64,000 nt of DNA from Cytophagaceae bacterium. GTDB taxonomy: Bacteria; Bacteroidota; Bacteroidia; Cytophagales; Spirosomataceae. The stretch spans positions 1 through 64,000 of the forward strand of contig JAIXWL010000004.1 in the NCBI GenBank assembly GCA_027491315.1. The letters are read 5' to 3'. The translations under genes and the position numbers were made by a program. Position 1 is the stretch's first letter; each line of letters starts with the position of its first letter. The notes under the pieces were generated by a model that searched no databases, was not told the origin of the DNA, and saw nothing but the letters and a program-made list of their open reading frames with translations. This document shows, one piece after another, positions 34,507 through 44,523 of this stretch.

Positions 34507-37500
34507 ATGCGCTTACTTTTATATTGTAGTGTAATTTCTTGTTTACTGTTTTCATGTTCGAACAAAGAAGAAACGCTTTTTGAAGAATTGCCTGCATCTG
34601 AAACAGGGATAGATTTTGCCAATAATATCAAGGATAGTAAAGATTTTAATATTTTCAATTATCGAAATTTTTACAATGGAGGGGGAGTTGCCATCGGTGA
34701 TGTGAACAATGACGGATTATCTGATTTGTTTGTAAGCTCTAATTTAGAAGACAATAAATTATACCTCAACAAAGGCAATATGAGTTTTGAGGATATTTCT
34801 AAACAGGCAGGAATAGTTGGGAAGAAATTTTGGTCTACCGGAGTCACATTTGCTGATATCAATGGTGATGGTCTGATGGACATCTATGTTTGTAATTCAG
34901 GTTCTCTCGATTTGAGGGGTAATCAGTTGTATCTAAATCAAGGGAATAAAGCCGGAATTCCTCGATTCAAGGAAGTGGCCAAAGAGGTAGGATTGGAAGA
35001 TGGTGGTTTTTCTACCCATGCAGCCTTTTTTGACTATGACCGAGATGGGGATTTGGACATGTATTTGTTGAATAATAGCCTGACGCCCTTTGGTAAGTTA
35101 GGATACACCAACTCCCGAAATCAACGGGATAAATTGGGGGGAGATAAATTGTTTAGAAATGATTCGGAATTAAGTAATTCGATAAAATTCACGGATGTTT
35201 CTGAATCAGCAGGGATTTTTGGAAGTTTAATTGGGTTTGGCCTTGGAATAACCATTGGCGATGTCAACAATGATAATTGGCCAGATATCTACATTTCCAA
35301 TGACTTTTATGAGCACGATTATCTGTACATCAATCAGAAAAATGGAACATTTAAAGAGGATATTGTCAACGAAATGCCTCATACAAGTTCAAGTTCCATG
35401 GGGGCGGATATTGCTGACATCAATGATGATGGTTTTTTGGATATTTATGTGACCGATATGTTGCCCGGAAATGATCAACGCCTTAAAACTACGAGTACAT
35501 TTGAAGGGTATAATTTGATGGAATTGAAGTTGAAACAAGGTTTTTGGCATCAATACATGCGAAATAATTTACATCTGAACAATGGCGACGGGACCTTTAG
35601 TGAAATTGGACAATTAGCCGGAGTTCATGCCACCGATTGGAGTTGGGGAGCCTTGATTTTCGATATGGATAATGATGGCAAAAAAGATATTTTCGTAGCC
35701 AATGGTATCGCCAAAGATTTAACTGATCAGGATTTTGTTGATTTTTTAGGGGATAGAAGAACCGTTCAGCAGATATTAAAGGGAGTCAAGTTTGATTACA
35801 AGGATTTGACAGATAAAATCCCTTCTGTGCCTATTCAAAATTATGCCTTCAAGAATCTAGGAGATTGGAATTTTGTCAATCAAGCTGATGCTTGGGGACT
35901 TGGTGGGCCGGGTTTCTCCAATGGTTCAGCCTATGGGGATTTAGATAATGATGGTGATTTGGATTTAGTGGTTAATAATGTCAATGCTCCTATTTCAGTT
36001 TTTAAAAATAAAAGTACTGAGCAGCTAAAAAACCATTACTTAAGGATTAAACTTAAAGGGACAGCAAAAAATGTCAATGGTATAGGTACAACCGTTACCC
36101 TATATCAAAAAGGGGCATTGAAGGTGCTCCAACAGATGCCTAATCGAGGTTATCAATCTTCAAGTGATCATCAATTAGTTTTTGGACTAGGCCAATCCGC
36201 GATCATAGATTCCATGAAAGTAGTTTGGCCAGACGATGCCGTTCAATGGATTCTTAATCCAAAGTCGGATCAGCAGCTAGTTTTGGACTATAAAAATGCC
36301 CAAAAGCAAAGCGCAAATAAGGTCTTTAAAGCGGAAGTTTTGATAGCTGATATAAGCCAAGGCAATTTGAACTATCAACACCAAGAAAGTTTATTCAATG
36401 ATTTTGATCGAGACGTTTTATTGAAACAAAAGTTTTCCACCCTTGGGCCAGGCTTGGCAGTAGGCGATGTCAATGGAGATGGTTTAGATGATTTGTATTT
36501 AGGGGGAGGAAAGGGGCAAGAAAAGAAATTATTTCTGCAACAATCCTCAGGTAAATTTGTCGAAAGAAGTAGCCCAGCTTTTGCTTCCGATGCAACTTTG
36601 GAGTGCTCTTATGCTCTTTTTTTTGATGCCGATAAGGATACAGACCTGGATCTTTTGGTGTTAACCGGTAGTAATGAATTTATCCCTACATCACCAGAGT
36701 TAGGAGATAAATTATATATCAATGACGGCAAAGGAAATTTTAAAATAAGTACAGGTTTTCCTCAAATTCTAGAAAATGGATCTGTTGCTGCTGCCGCTGA
36801 TTTTGATAAGGATGGGGACCTAGACTTATTTATTGGATCTAGGCTAATCTCCTCCAAATATGGTTTAAGTCCTTCGAGCAGTTTTTTAGTCAATGACGGA
36901 CATGGGCAGTTTACGGAACAAAGTAGGCGATTTATGCCCGGTATCTCCGACTTAGGAATGGTAACCGATGCTGTATGGGCAGATATACAGGGAGATGGCT
37001 ATCTTGATTTAATAGTCTCACAGGATTGGGGAGGTATTTTTATCTTTAAAAACTCAAAAGGGAAGCAATTGCTTTCAGAAGGGAACCTACCCAATTCCAG
37101 TGGATTGTGGAATACGATACATTCGGCAGATCTAGATCAAGATGGGGATGTGGATTTTGTTTTAGGAAACATGGGCTTGAATACTAAAATTCACGCCTCA
37201 GTAGAAAAACCGGCCATTTTAGACGTGAATGATTTTGATAAAAATGGCACATTGGAACAAATTATTTCCAGCAAATCTGAAGACGGAAATATTTATCCCA
37301 TGGTATTAAAAGGTGAATTGCAAAAGGCCATTCCATTAATTAAAAAAAGGTTTACCACTTACCAGGATTTCGCCAATAAGACCATCCAAGATTTATTCAC
37401 AGCTGAAGAAAGAAAGGGTAGTATTCAAAGGCAAATTGTACGGACCGAATCAAGTTTGTTAATCAATGATGGAAAGGGAAATTTTACCTGGTCCAACTTA

Positions 37501-37818
37501 CCCAAAGAGGCTCAGTTTTCTCCAATTAAAGCCATTGAAACCGCTGATTTTAATCGGGATGGGAATTTGGATATTCTTCTAGCCGGGAATTTCTTTGATG
37601 TTTTACCAGAATGGGGGAGGTTTGATGCGGATTACGGTTTGTTATTATTAGGTAATGCCAAGGGAATCTATACACCTAAAAAATCTAAGGAAACTGGATT
37701 TCACTATTCTGGACAAGTGCGCAAAATGTCTAAAATCCGTACGCGGGCAAATGGTTTTTCGATCCTACTTGCCAAAAATGCCGGAGCGGCGCAACTCTTT
37801 AAGGTCCATCAAAAATAA
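34507..37818 (+). CDS. Giant FG-GAP/VCBS and ASPIC/UnbV (CRTAC1-type) lipoprotein, paralogue of 8570
   Basis: An 1103-residue lipoprotein with lipobox LFSC (near residue 17). It has the same layout as the protein at 8570: the opening (FEELPASETGIDFANNI compared with FELLPSDETGIHFSNQI), rows of calcium loops (DVNNDGLSDLFV, DINGDGLMDIYV, DYDRDGDLDMYL, DINDDGFLDIYV), a central ASPIC/UnbV domain (KNVNGIGTTVTLYQKG, NRGYQSSSDHQLVFGLG) and a second propeller half. The two are clear paralogues. Function is presumably calcium-dependent binding at the cell surface; the partner is unknown. It has no susCD pair beside it. Confidence 0.88.
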   Translation: MRLLLYCSVISCLLFSCSNKEETLFEELPASETGIDFANNIKDSKDFNIFNYRNFYNGGGVAIGDVNNDGLSDLFVSSNLEDNKLYLNKGNMSFEDISKQAGIVGKKFWSTGVTFADINGDGLMDIYVCNSGSLDLRGNQLYLNQGNKAGIPRFKEVAKEVGLEDGGFSTHAAFFDYDRDGDLDMYLLNNSLTPFGKLGYTNSRNQRDKLGGDKLFRNDSELSNSIKFTDVSESAGIFGSLIGFGLGITIGDVNNDNWPDIYISNDFYEHDYLYINQKNGTFKEDIVNEMPHTSSSSMGADIADINDDGFLDIYVTDMLPGNDQRLKTTSTFEGYNLMELKLKQGFWHQYMRNNLHLNNGDGTFSEIGQLAGVHATDWSWGALIFDMDNDGKKDIFVANGIAKDLTDQDFVDFLGDRRTVQQILKGVKFDYKDLTDKIPSVPIQNYAFKNLGDWNFVNQADAWGLGGPGFSNGSAYGDLDNDGDLDLVVNNVNAPISVFKNKSTEQLKNHYLRIKLKGTAKNVNGIGTTVTLYQKGALKVLQQMPNRGYQSSSDHQLVFGLGQSAIIDSMKVVWPDDAVQWILNPKSDQQLVLDYKNAQKQSANKVFKAEVLIADISQGNLNYQHQESLFNDFDRDVLLKQKFSTLGPGLAVGDVNGDGLDDLYLGGGKGQEKKLFLQQSSGKFVERSSPAFASDATLECSYALFFDADKDTDLDLLVLTGSNEFIPTSPELGDKLYINDGKGNFKISTGFPQILENGSVAAAADFDKDGDLDLFIGSRLISSKYGLSPSSSFLVNDGHGQFTEQSRRFMPGISDLGMVTDAVWADIQGDGYLDLIVSQDWGGIFIFKNSKGKQLLSEGNLPNSSGLWNTIHSADLDQDGDVDFVLGNMGLNTKIHASVEKPAILDVNDFDKNGTLEQIISSKSEDGNIYPMVLKGELQKAIPLIKKRFTTYQDFANKTIQDLFTAEERKGSIQRQIVRTESSLLINDGKGNFTWSNLPKEAQFSPIKAIETADFNRDGNLDILLAGNFFDVLPEWGRFDADYGLLLLGNAKGIYTPKKSKETGFHYSGQVRKMSKIRTRANGFSILLAKNAGAAQLFKVHQK

Positions 37819-37877
37819 TACATAGGATAAGCTGCTTTGGTAAATGCAGTTGAGGGCTGTTTAAATAGCTCTTTGGT

Positions 37878-37909
37878 TTTGAACTTTTACTAGAAATATA
37901 GTATGCTTG
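37878..37909 (+). promoter_or_regulatory. Candidate promoter of the acyl-CoA dehydrogenase gene
   Basis: TTTG (37878-37881), 20 nt, TATGCTTG (37902-37909; one mismatch to TAnnTTTG). The transcript would begin near 37914. This rules out the in-frame TTG at 37907 as a start and supports the ATG at 37958. Confidence 0.5.
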
Positions 37910-37957
37910 CATAATATATTTTTTTTCTGCATTTTTGGATTCCTAATGTATAACAAT

Positions 37958-39739
37958 ATGGCAAAAGAATACGATCGTCGGAATCTCGACTTTATTTTAA
38001 AAGAAGTGTTGGACTACGGTTCCTTGTGTTCAAACCCTTATTTTGCGGATTATACTCCCGATATGTTTGACATGGTATTGGACTCAGCAGAATCTATTGC
38101 TGAGAAATACTTACGTCCTCATTTTGTTGATACGGATAGACATCCGGCTGAATTAATTGATGGAACGGTGCATGTGCATCCATCAACAGAGGCCTATATC
38201 AAAGAAATGGGAGAGTCTGGCATGGTTGGTGCAACATTTTCTTATGAGAAAGGAGGGCAGCAATTACCAAGTACGGTAGGTGGAGCTCATGAATTTATTC
38301 GTGGAGCGGCAAGTAATTCCATTGTAATGTTTACAGGATTGACGAATGGTGCAGCTCATTTAATTGCCTCTTTTGGCTCTGAGGAGTTGAAAGCAGCGTA
38401 TGTGCCCAATATGCTGAATGGTCGCTGGACAGGAACCATGTGTTTGACAGAACCCCAGGCAGGAAGCTCCTTAAATGATGTTTCTACCCAGGCCAAGGAT
38501 CTAGGCAATGGGTCTTATTCTATAAAAGGACAAAAGATTTTTATTTCGGGCGGTGATAATCAATTTTCTGAAAATATCATTCACTTGGTTTTAGCTCGTT
38601 TGGAAGGTGCTCCCAAAGGCACGAAAGGTATTTCGCTTTTTGTGGTACCTAAACGTAGAAATGAAAATGGTCAATGGGTTTCCAATGAAGTGATTTCCTT
38701 GGGTTTATACCATAAAATGGGTCAGAAGGGGACACCAGCCTTGCACCTTTCCTTTGGTGATAAAGGGGATTCCATCGGCTATTTAGTAGGTGAGCCTAAC
38801 AAAGGTTTATCCTACATGTTTCAAATGATGAACGAAGCGCGTTTGGGCGTAGGAATGGGAGGGGCTTATATTGCTTCGGCGGCTTATCATTTCTCAAAAC
38901 AATATGCCAATGAGCGTTCGCAGGGGCGTAAATTGAGTAATAAAGACCCAGAAACGCCTCCTACTTTGATTAAAAATCATCCAGATGTTCAACGGATGTT
39001 ATATTTCCAAAAGGCCATAGTTGAAGGGGCTATGGGATTATTGTTCCAATGTTTTATGTGGGAGGATTATTCCAAATGTTTGAGTGGAGAGGAGGCTGAA
39101 AACTACCATACCTTATTGAATTTGATGACACCTGTGGCAAAGACTTATCCTGCGGAGATGGGCTTGCAAGCGGTTAATCAAGGATTGCAAGTTTTGGGAG
39201 GTTATGGTTATACGGAGGATTTTCCTTTAGAGCAAATGGCCCGCGATGTGCGGATCATGTCTATTTATGAAGGAACTACCGGTATTCACGGATTGACATT
39301 GTTAGGAAGAGAAATACCAGCTAACCAAGGTAAGGCCTTAAAATTATTGTTGAACTTAATTCAAAAGGATATTGAGGAGGCAAAAAAACAAGCCTCAATC
39401 AAGCGATATGCAGACGAATTAGAGCAAGAAGTGGGCAAATTGGGTCACGTAACCATGCACAAATTGAAGATTGCGGGCGAAGGAAAACCTGAATTGTTTT
39501 TAGCGGACTCTACCCTATACATGGAGTTATTTGGTTTAATCGTAGTGGCTTGGCAATGGATAAAACAAGGAACCATAGCTAGTAAATCCTTGGAAAGTGG
39601 CGTTTCAGCGGCAGACAAAGAATTTTATCAGGATAAATTACATACCATGAAATTCTTCTATCACTATGAAGTACCTAAAGCTTTGGGATTAAATAAACGA
39701 TTAATGGATACGGAGAATTTAACCGTGTTTGAATCTTAA
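37958..39739 (+). CDS. Acyl-CoA dehydrogenase, long form
   Basis: An FAD enzyme that oxidises an acyl-CoA to the 2-enoyl-CoA. The 593-residue protein belongs to the roughly 600-residue group that has an extra C-terminal helical domain, as in the 3-methylmercaptopropionyl-CoA dehydrogenase-like enzymes. Seen: [22 protein letters not shown] (flavin and substrate site), the middle beta domain, [36 protein letters not shown] with the likely catalytic Glu in YEGTTG, and the extra C-terminal part after about residue 460. The chain length specificity cannot be told. It lies 14 bp before the M1 peptidase gene. Confidence 0.92.
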   Translation: MAKEYDRRNLDFILKEVLDYGSLCSNPYFADYTPDMFDMVLDSAESIAEKYLRPHFVDTDRHPAELIDGTVHVHPSTEAYIKEMGESGMVGATFSYEKGGQQLPSTVGGAHEFIRGAASNSIVMFTGLTNGAAHLIASFGSEELKAAYVPNMLNGRWTGTMCLTEPQAGSSLNDVSTQAKDLGNGSYSIKGQKIFISGGDNQFSENIIHLVLARLEGAPKGTKGISLFVVPKRRNENGQWVSNEVISLGLYHKMGQKGTPALHLSFGDKGDSIGYLVGEPNKGLSYMFQMMNEARLGVGMGGAYIASAAYHFSKQYANERSQGRKLSNKDPETPPTLIKNHPDVQRMLYFQKAIVEGAMGLLFQCFMWEDYSKCLSGEEAENYHTLLNLMTPVAKTYPAEMGLQAVNQGLQVLGGYGYTEDFPLEQMARDVRIMSIYEGTTGIHGLTLLGREIPANQGKALKLLLNLIQKDIEEAKKQASIKRYADELEQEVGKLGHVTMHKLKIAGEGKPELFLADSTLYMELFGLIVVAWQWIKQGTIASKSLESGVSAADKEFYQDKLHTMKFFYHYEVPKALGLNKRLMDTENLTVFES

Positions 39740-39753
39740 CATTGGAAAAATAT

Positions 39754-41712
39754 ATGAAAAGAGTATTAATATTCACTTGCTTACTGTTGACTTGTACTTG
39801 GTCAGGAATGGCTCAAACGAAGTCGGCATACAGTGCCTATGAATTATTTCATCCTTTATGGAATTATCAATCGAACTCGCCCTATCGATCAGGTTCAGGG
39901 ATTCCGGGCCCATCTTACTGGCAAAACGCTGCTGATTATAAAATTCAAGTAAGTTTGGATGAAGAGGCTAGAAAAATTTCAGGGGATGTGGAAATTACCT
40001 ACAAAAATAATTCCCCCGATAAATTAAGTTTTCTTTGGTTGCAATTAGATCAAAACTCCTTTAATACTCAATCCAGAGGAGGTAAAACGACACCAATTTC
40101 AGGAGGACGTTTTGGTAATGTTGGTTTTGATGGTGGATATAAAATTGAGAGTGTTTTAGTAGATGGCAAAGCAACTCCTTTTATCGTGGAGGATACGCGT
40201 ATGCAGATTCGTTTGGCACAACCAATGGCTGAAAAATTGGGTCAAGTAAAAATTAAGATTGTTTATTCTTTCACTTCTCCTCAAAACGGATCTGATCGCA
40301 TGGGATTACAAGAGACGAAAAATGGAATGATATTCCAAGTAGCTCAATGGTTCCCGCGTATGTGCGTTTATGATGATATCGAGGGTTGGAACGTATTACC
40401 TTATTTAGGTGCAGGAGAGTTTTATTTAGAATATGGAAATTTTGAATACTCAATCAATGTACCTGCATCGCATATCGTAGTCGGTTCTGGCGAATTACAA
40501 AACCCTGCCGAAGTTTTCACAGCAGAACAATTGAAGCGTTGGAATGCTGCAGCTAATTCTGAAACTACGGTGATTATTCGTGGCGAAGATGAAGTAAAAA
40601 ATCCAGCTTCCAGACCGGCTAAAGATCGTTTGACTTGGAGGTTTAAATGTCAAAATGCCCGTGATGTAGCATTTGCTAGCTCGAAATCATTCATCATGGA
40701 TGCGGCAAGAATTAACCTACCTAGTGGAAAGAAATGCATGGCTATTTCGGTTTATCCAGAGGAATCCAATGGTAAAAATTCTTGGGGCAGGTCAACTGAA
40801 TATGTAAAAGCTTCCATTGAATATTATTCTAAGTGGTTGTATGAATATACGTATCCAACTGCTACCAATGTGGCTGGAATCGTTTCAGGCATGGAATATC
40901 CAGGAATTATATTCTGTGGTTTCCGTGACCAAACGGCCGCACTATGGGGAGTGACAGATCATGAATTTGGTCATAACTGGTTCCCTATGATTGTCGGAAG
41001 CAATGAGCGTAAATTTCCTTGGATGGATGAAGGCTTCAATACCTTTATCAACTTTTATTCTACTGATGCCTTTAACGACGGAGAATATAAGAATCGTAAG
41101 TTTGATATGCATCAAATAGCTAAACCCATGTTTAGAGAAAATGCTGATCCAATCATGTCGATCCCTGACGTGGTTCAACCTAGAAATTTAGGATGGGAAG
41201 CATACAATAAACCCGGTTTTGGATTAAAAATATTAAGAGAGCAAATTTTAGGTCCCGACCGATTTGACTATGCTTTCAAGAATTACATAAAGCAATGGGC
41301 CTTTAAGCACCCTACTCCTTATGACTTTTTCCATGCCATGGAAGATGGTGCGGGAGAAGATTTAACCTGGTTTTGGAGACAATGGTTTTTTGAACTTTGG
41401 AAGTTAGATCAAAGTGTAAGTGATGTGGTGTACATTGATCAAAATCCAGCCAGTGGCGCCATTGTAACCATTAAGAATTTGGATAAAATGATTATGCCGG
41501 GCATTGTAGAGGTCGAATTATCAGACGGTAAAAAAGAAAGATACAATTTCCCTGTGGAAATTTGGCAGCGAGGAGGAAGCTGGGAATTTAAGACTAATAC
41601 TACTTTGCCAATCAAATCAGTTACTATAGATCCAGATCATGTATTTCCTGATTTGAATCCTCAAAATAATACTTGGAAGCCTTATTCTTACCGGGCACCT
41701 AAGTCAAACTAG
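39754..41712 (+). CDS. Secreted M1-family zinc metallopeptidase
   Basis: A 652-residue exported aminopeptidase-like protein. The signal peptide ends at about residue 20 (SGMAQ). The zinc site is complete: H403-E-F-G-H407 and Glu426 in WMDEGF, exactly 19 residues after the second His. The substrate motif GxMEN is replaced by SGMEYPG, as in several Bacteroidota M1 proteins. The start is the ATG at 39754; the in-frame TTG at 39742 would only add four residues before the signal peptide. Substrate is likely peptides outside the inner membrane. Confidence 0.93.
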   Translation: MKRVLIFTCLLLTCTWSGMAQTKSAYSAYELFHPLWNYQSNSPYRSGSGIPGPSYWQNAADYKIQVSLDEEARKISGDVEITYKNNSPDKLSFLWLQLDQNSFNTQSRGGKTTPISGGRFGNVGFDGGYKIESVLVDGKATPFIVEDTRMQIRLAQPMAEKLGQVKIKIVYSFTSPQNGSDRMGLQETKNGMIFQVAQWFPRMCVYDDIEGWNVLPYLGAGEFYLEYGNFEYSINVPASHIVVGSGELQNPAEVFTAEQLKRWNAAANSETTVIIRGEDEVKNPASRPAKDRLTWRFKCQNARDVAFASSKSFIMDAARINLPSGKKCMAISVYPEESNGKNSWGRSTEYVKASIEYYSKWLYEYTYPTATNVAGIVSGMEYPGIIFCGFRDQTAALWGVTDHEFGHNWFPMIVGSNERKFPWMDEGFNTFINFYSTDAFNDGEYKNRKFDMHQIAKPMFRENADPIMSIPDVVQPRNLGWEAYNKPGFGLKILREQILGPDRFDYAFKNYIKQWAFKHPTPYDFFHAMEDGAGEDLTWFWRQWFFELWKLDQSVSDVVYIDQNPASGAIVTIKNLDKMIMPGIVEVELSDGKKERYNFPVEIWQRGGSWEFKTNTTLPIKSVTIDPDHVFPDLNPQNNTWKPYSYRAPKSN

Positions 41713-41783
41713 CTGAAATTTATTTCATTTGAACCTGGTGTTCTAATTCGTTATTACTATACTTTCATCAATACAACTAACAT

Positions 41784-41820
41784 GCTCCAGACCTCGCAAG
41801 AAGTCTGGAGCTTATCTTTT
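41784..41820. terminator. Terminator between convergent M1 peptidase and tyrA
   Basis: A 9-bp stem GCTCCAGAC (41784-41792) and GTCTGGAGC (41803-41811) with a 10-nt loop, followed on the plus strand by TTATCTTTT. The T run is interrupted, so it may be of medium strength. Confidence 0.75.
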
Positions 41821-42682
41821 ATTTGCGGTTAAGAATTCGCCCAATGTCATTGGCTTTCGCTAATTCCTCTTTGAGTTTTTCATAACTACCTGATAACATC
41901 AATCCTTTGTATTTCAATAGCGTATTAATGTATTCATCCAGGACATCCATTAAGTTTTCTTGGTTTTGATGAAATATCTGAATCCAGGTTTCTGGGGATG
42001 ATTTAGCCAAACGAACCGTAGATTCAAATCCAGTGGATGCTAACTCAAATATTCGTTTTTCATCTTTTTCTTTCTCTAAAACCGTATTGGCTAAGGCAAA
42101 AGAACAAATATGCGATATATGTGAAATATAGGCTGTATGGACATCATGGCTGATGGAATCCATATAAATCAAATTCATATGTAAGCCATCTTGGTATAAA
42201 CTTTCGATGGTTTTTTCGGCATCAGGATCACTTAATTCCTGGTCGCAAATGACGCAACGTTTGCCTTCAAATAGTCCATCGATTGCGGCCTCTGGTCCAG
42301 AAAATTCAGTACCTGCCATGGGGTGAGTTGAGACAAATTGTTTTCTTCTTGGGTGGTTTTTTAAGGCTTCATAAATAGGACTTTTGGTCGATCCCACTTC
42401 AATCACAATCTGTTTTTCATTGAATTGGTCCAAAATTTTGGGTAATTGTTCAACCAAATTATCTACGGGAGTAGCTATAATCAGCACGTCTATGACTTGT
42501 AAGGCTTGATCCAATGGGAGCAAGCGATCTATAAGGCCTAGTTCCAAGGCTCTTTTTTGGTTTGGACGATTGGTATCAATGCCAATGCACTCTTTTGCCC
42601 AGCCAGTTTTACGTAAACCCAGGGCCATGGAACCACCAATTAAACCGATCCCTAAAATTCCTACAACTTTATTTGATTCCAT
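41819..42682 (-). CDS. tyrA: Prephenate dehydrogenase
   Basis: TyrA converts prephenate to 4-hydroxyphenylpyruvate for tyrosine synthesis. The 287-residue protein has the NAD(P)-binding GILGIGLIGGS (8-18), IIATPVDN, and the prephenate-site motif STHPMAGTEFSGP (about 117-129). The C-terminal helical half has SHISHICSFALANTV. No ACT or chorismate mutase domain is fused. It overlaps the upstream aminotransferase gene by 14 nt and is controlled by the same tyrosine-rich leader. Confidence 0.93.
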   Translation of the reverse strand: MESNKVVGILGIGLIGGSMALGLRKTGWAKECIGIDTNRPNQKRALELGLIDRLLPLDQALQVIDVLIIATPVDNLVEQLPKILDQFNEKQIVIEVGSTKSPIYEALKNHPRRKQFVSTHPMAGTEFSGPEAAIDGLFEGKRCVICDQELSDPDAEKTIESLYQDGLHMNLIYMDSISHDVHTAYISHISHICSFALANTVLEKEKDEKRIFELASTGFESTVRLAKSSPETWIQIFHQNQENLMDVLDEYINTLLKYKGLMLSGSYEKLKEELAKANDIGRILNRK

Positions 42683-43847
42683 TTGAATGTGTTTTTATGC
42701 GGTGAATGGCTGATTCAAAAAGGGAAATGGGGGCACATAGAGATACGCGAATATAGCCATTCCCTTGGCTTCCAAATATGCCACCTGGAGTGATGAACAC
42801 GGCATTTTCTTCTAATATTTTATCTGAAAGCTCATATCCGCTTCCGTAGGTATTGGGGATTTTCGCCCAAACGAACATACCGCTTTGTTTTGGATCATAG
42901 GAGCAATTTAATAAGTCCATTAATTGAAATACCACTTGCTGACGCTCAGAATAAATTTTGTTCTGTTGTTTGAACCAATGGGCATCTGCTTTTAAAGCTT
43001 CTACGGCTGCCTCTTGCAAAGGTAAAAACATGCCTGAATCCATGTTGGATTTAAAAGTCAAAATGGGTACTAAAAAACTCTGTTTTCCCAATACGGCTCC
43101 AATTCTCCAGCCCGCCATATTATGTGATTTAGACAAAGAGTTTAATTCAATAGCTACTTCCTTCATACCGGGAATGCTCAACATGCTGATAGGTTGATCA
43201 TTTAAAATGAAGCTGTAGGGGTTGTCATTGACCAATAAGATAGCGTGCTTCAAGGCAAAATCACGTAATTTTTCAAAAAATGCCCAATCGGCTTTAGCAC
43301 CAGTAGGCATGTGGGGGTAATTCACCCACATGATTTTAACTTTGGATAGGTCTCGTTTTGCTAATTCATCTAAGTCGGGTAGCCAACCATTTGCCTCAGA
43401 TAGTTCATAGCTTTGTACCTCTGCACCAGTGAGCGCACAGGCCGCTTGGTAGGTGGGATATCCAGGGTTGGGAATTAAGGTGACATCTCCTTTTTCCAAA
43501 TAGGCCATAGCTATGTGCATGATTCCTTCTTTGGAACCCATCAGGGGTAAGATTTCTGTATTGGGGTCAATATCTACTTGATATTGAGTTTTATAAAATT
43601 GGGAAAAGGCTTCACGGAGTGCGGGAATTCCTTGATATCCTTGATAGGCATGGTTTTCTTTTTTCTGGGCGCTAGCTATCAGCGCCTCTATAGTCGCATC
43701 AGAAGGAGCTAAGTCCGGACTACCTATTCCCAAGTTCAGCACTGGGATACCTGAGGCTTTTAAGGCTGCAATCTGTTTTAGCTTGGTAGAAAAGTAGTAT
43801 TCTTGCACTACTTGTAATCTTGAAGCTGGAGAAATGGTGAAGCTCAT
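42669..43847 (-). CDS. Class I/II aminotransferase, probably aromatic
   Basis: A 392-residue PLP enzyme of the aspartate aminotransferase fold. Seen: NLGIGSPDLAPS near the N-terminus, NYPHMPTGAKA (where most family members have NPNNPTG), NDNPYSF, the PLP lysine in SLSKSHNMAGWRIG, and the carboxylate-binding Arg in GYIRVSLCAP. The sequence alone resembles LL-diaminopimelate or aromatic aminotransferases. Its operon with tyrA and the tyrosine-codon leader upstream argue for 4-hydroxyphenylpyruvate to tyrosine (and phenylalanine) amination. The first codon lies only five bases after the T run of the attenuator. Confidence 0.85.
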   Translation of the reverse strand: MSFTISPASRLQVVQEYYFSTKLKQIAALKASGIPVLNLGIGSPDLAPSDATIEALIASAQKKENHAYQGYQGIPALREAFSQFYKTQYQVDIDPNTEILPLMGSKEGIMHIAMAYLEKGDVTLIPNPGYPTYQAACALTGAEVQSYELSEANGWLPDLDELAKRDLSKVKIMWVNYPHMPTGAKADWAFFEKLRDFALKHAILLVNDNPYSFILNDQPISMLSIPGMKEVAIELNSLSKSHNMAGWRIGAVLGKQSFLVPILTFKSNMDSGMFLPLQEAAVEALKADAHWFKQQNKIYSERQQVVFQLMDLLNCSYDPKQSGMFVWAKIPNTYGSGYELSDKILEENAVFITPGGIFGSQGNGYIRVSLCAPISLFESAIHRIKTHSNGIK

Positions 43848-43852
43848 AAAAC

Positions 43853-43874
43853 AAAAAAACCGACTTCTGGCCGG
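43853..43874 (-). terminator. Attenuator terminator of the aminotransferase-tyrA operon
   Basis: On the transcribed strand CCGGC (43874-43870), loop CAGAA, GTCGG (43864-43860) form a five-pair stem with one G-U pair, which outer A-T/G-T pairs can lengthen, followed by seven T (43859-43853). It lies after the leader peptide stop and directly before the aminotransferase start, where a terminator makes sense only as a regulated one. Confidence 0.8.
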
Positions 43875-43913
43875 CTCATAATAAGTTTAAAATTAATCAA
43901 TACCTACAATAGC

Positions 43914-43979
43914 CTATTGGCAAGATGTGAATCCTGCGTAATAATAAGCGTAATAATAGGTAGTGGATTGTTTAATCAT
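43914..43979 (-). CDS. Tyrosine-rich leader peptide
   Basis: A 21-codon frame begins MIKQSTT, continues YYYAYYYAGF and ends in TSCQ before TAG. Six of 21 codons are Tyr (8-10 and 12-14), with one Phe at 17. Such runs of the end-product amino acid just before an intrinsic terminator and a biosynthetic operon are the mark of ribosome-mediated attenuation. When charged Tyr-tRNA is scarce the ribosome should stall at the Tyr runs and let transcription into the aminotransferase and tyrA. The ATG lies 4 nt after a consensus -7 box, so the message is probably leaderless. I did not find a long, unambiguous antiterminator; the short GGCT just after the Tyr region could pair with AGCC at the foot of the terminator. 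Confidence 0.85.
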   Translation of the reverse strand: MIKQSTTYYYAYYYAGFTSCQ

Positions 43980-43983
43980 GTTC

Positions 43984-44014
43984 CAAAGGTATAAAAAAAA
44001 TGTTTTTATGCAAA
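43984..44014 (-). promoter_or_regulatory. Consensus Bacteroidota promoter of the tyrosine leader
   Basis: On the minus strand TTTG (44014-44011), exactly 19 nt, TACCTTTG (43991-43984): a full match to TTTG-N19-TAnnTTTG. The leader ATG (43979) follows the -7 box by 4 nt, so transcription should begin at or within a base or two of the start codon. Confidence 0.8.
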
Positions 44015-44067
44015 CCATAAACTTTCTGTTCGATAGGGTGCATGCCGAAATTGCTCTCCTTTAGCCC

Positions 44068-44517
44068 TTAAGAAAGTCGTTGAATGTACATGGAAATTAA
44101 ATCAGGCTCAAATCCTTTTCTCAGGGCATATTGGTAGCACTTTTGTTTTCTTGCCCAATCATTGGAATCTTTTAGCTGTTTAAATTTTTCGACTATCATG
44201 GATTCCAGAGTGGAATCATAGGGAAGTTCGTGTAATTCCCCTAAGGCAGCTTGTACCAAAGCATCTGAAACTTGAAGTCTTTTTAACTCAAATTTTATTT
44301 TATTTCTACCCCAAGATTTTTGATTGAATTTTGACCGAACAAATAAGCGAGCAAAGCGCTCTTGATGTAGGTAATTATTGTCTTCTAACCAATCTAGGTA
44401 GGCTTGTTGATCCTCCGGTAAAATAGAAAATGAGTCCAATTTCACTTTGATTTCCCAAACACAGCGTTCTTGGTAGGCGCAGTAGCGAGCCAATTTCTGT
44501 AAAACCTCCGATTTCAT
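44068..44517 (-). CDS. recX: Regulatory protein RecX
   Basis: RecX binds RecA filaments and limits recombination activity. The 149-residue helical protein shows the family pattern: LARYCAYQERCVWEIKVKL near the N-terminus, YLDWLEDNNYLHQERFARLFVRSKFNQKSWGRNKI in the middle, and CYQYALRKGFEPDLI at the end. It lies 6 bp after hemA on the same strand. recA is not in the window. Confidence 0.9.
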   Translation of the reverse strand: MKSEVLQKLARYCAYQERCVWEIKVKLDSFSILPEDQQAYLDWLEDNNYLHQERFARLFVRSKFNQKSWGRNKIKFELKRLQVSDALVQAALGELHELPYDSTLESMIVEKFKQLKDSNDWARKQKCYQYALRKGFEPDLISMYIQRLS

Positions 44518-44523
44518 GGGGAA

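Noticed and set aside
37907-37957. N-terminal extension of the acyl-CoA dehydrogenase from a TTG
   Set aside because: The extension is hydrophobic and unlike the family, and the TTG is part of a candidate -7 promoter box. The ATG at 37958 gives the normal N-terminus.
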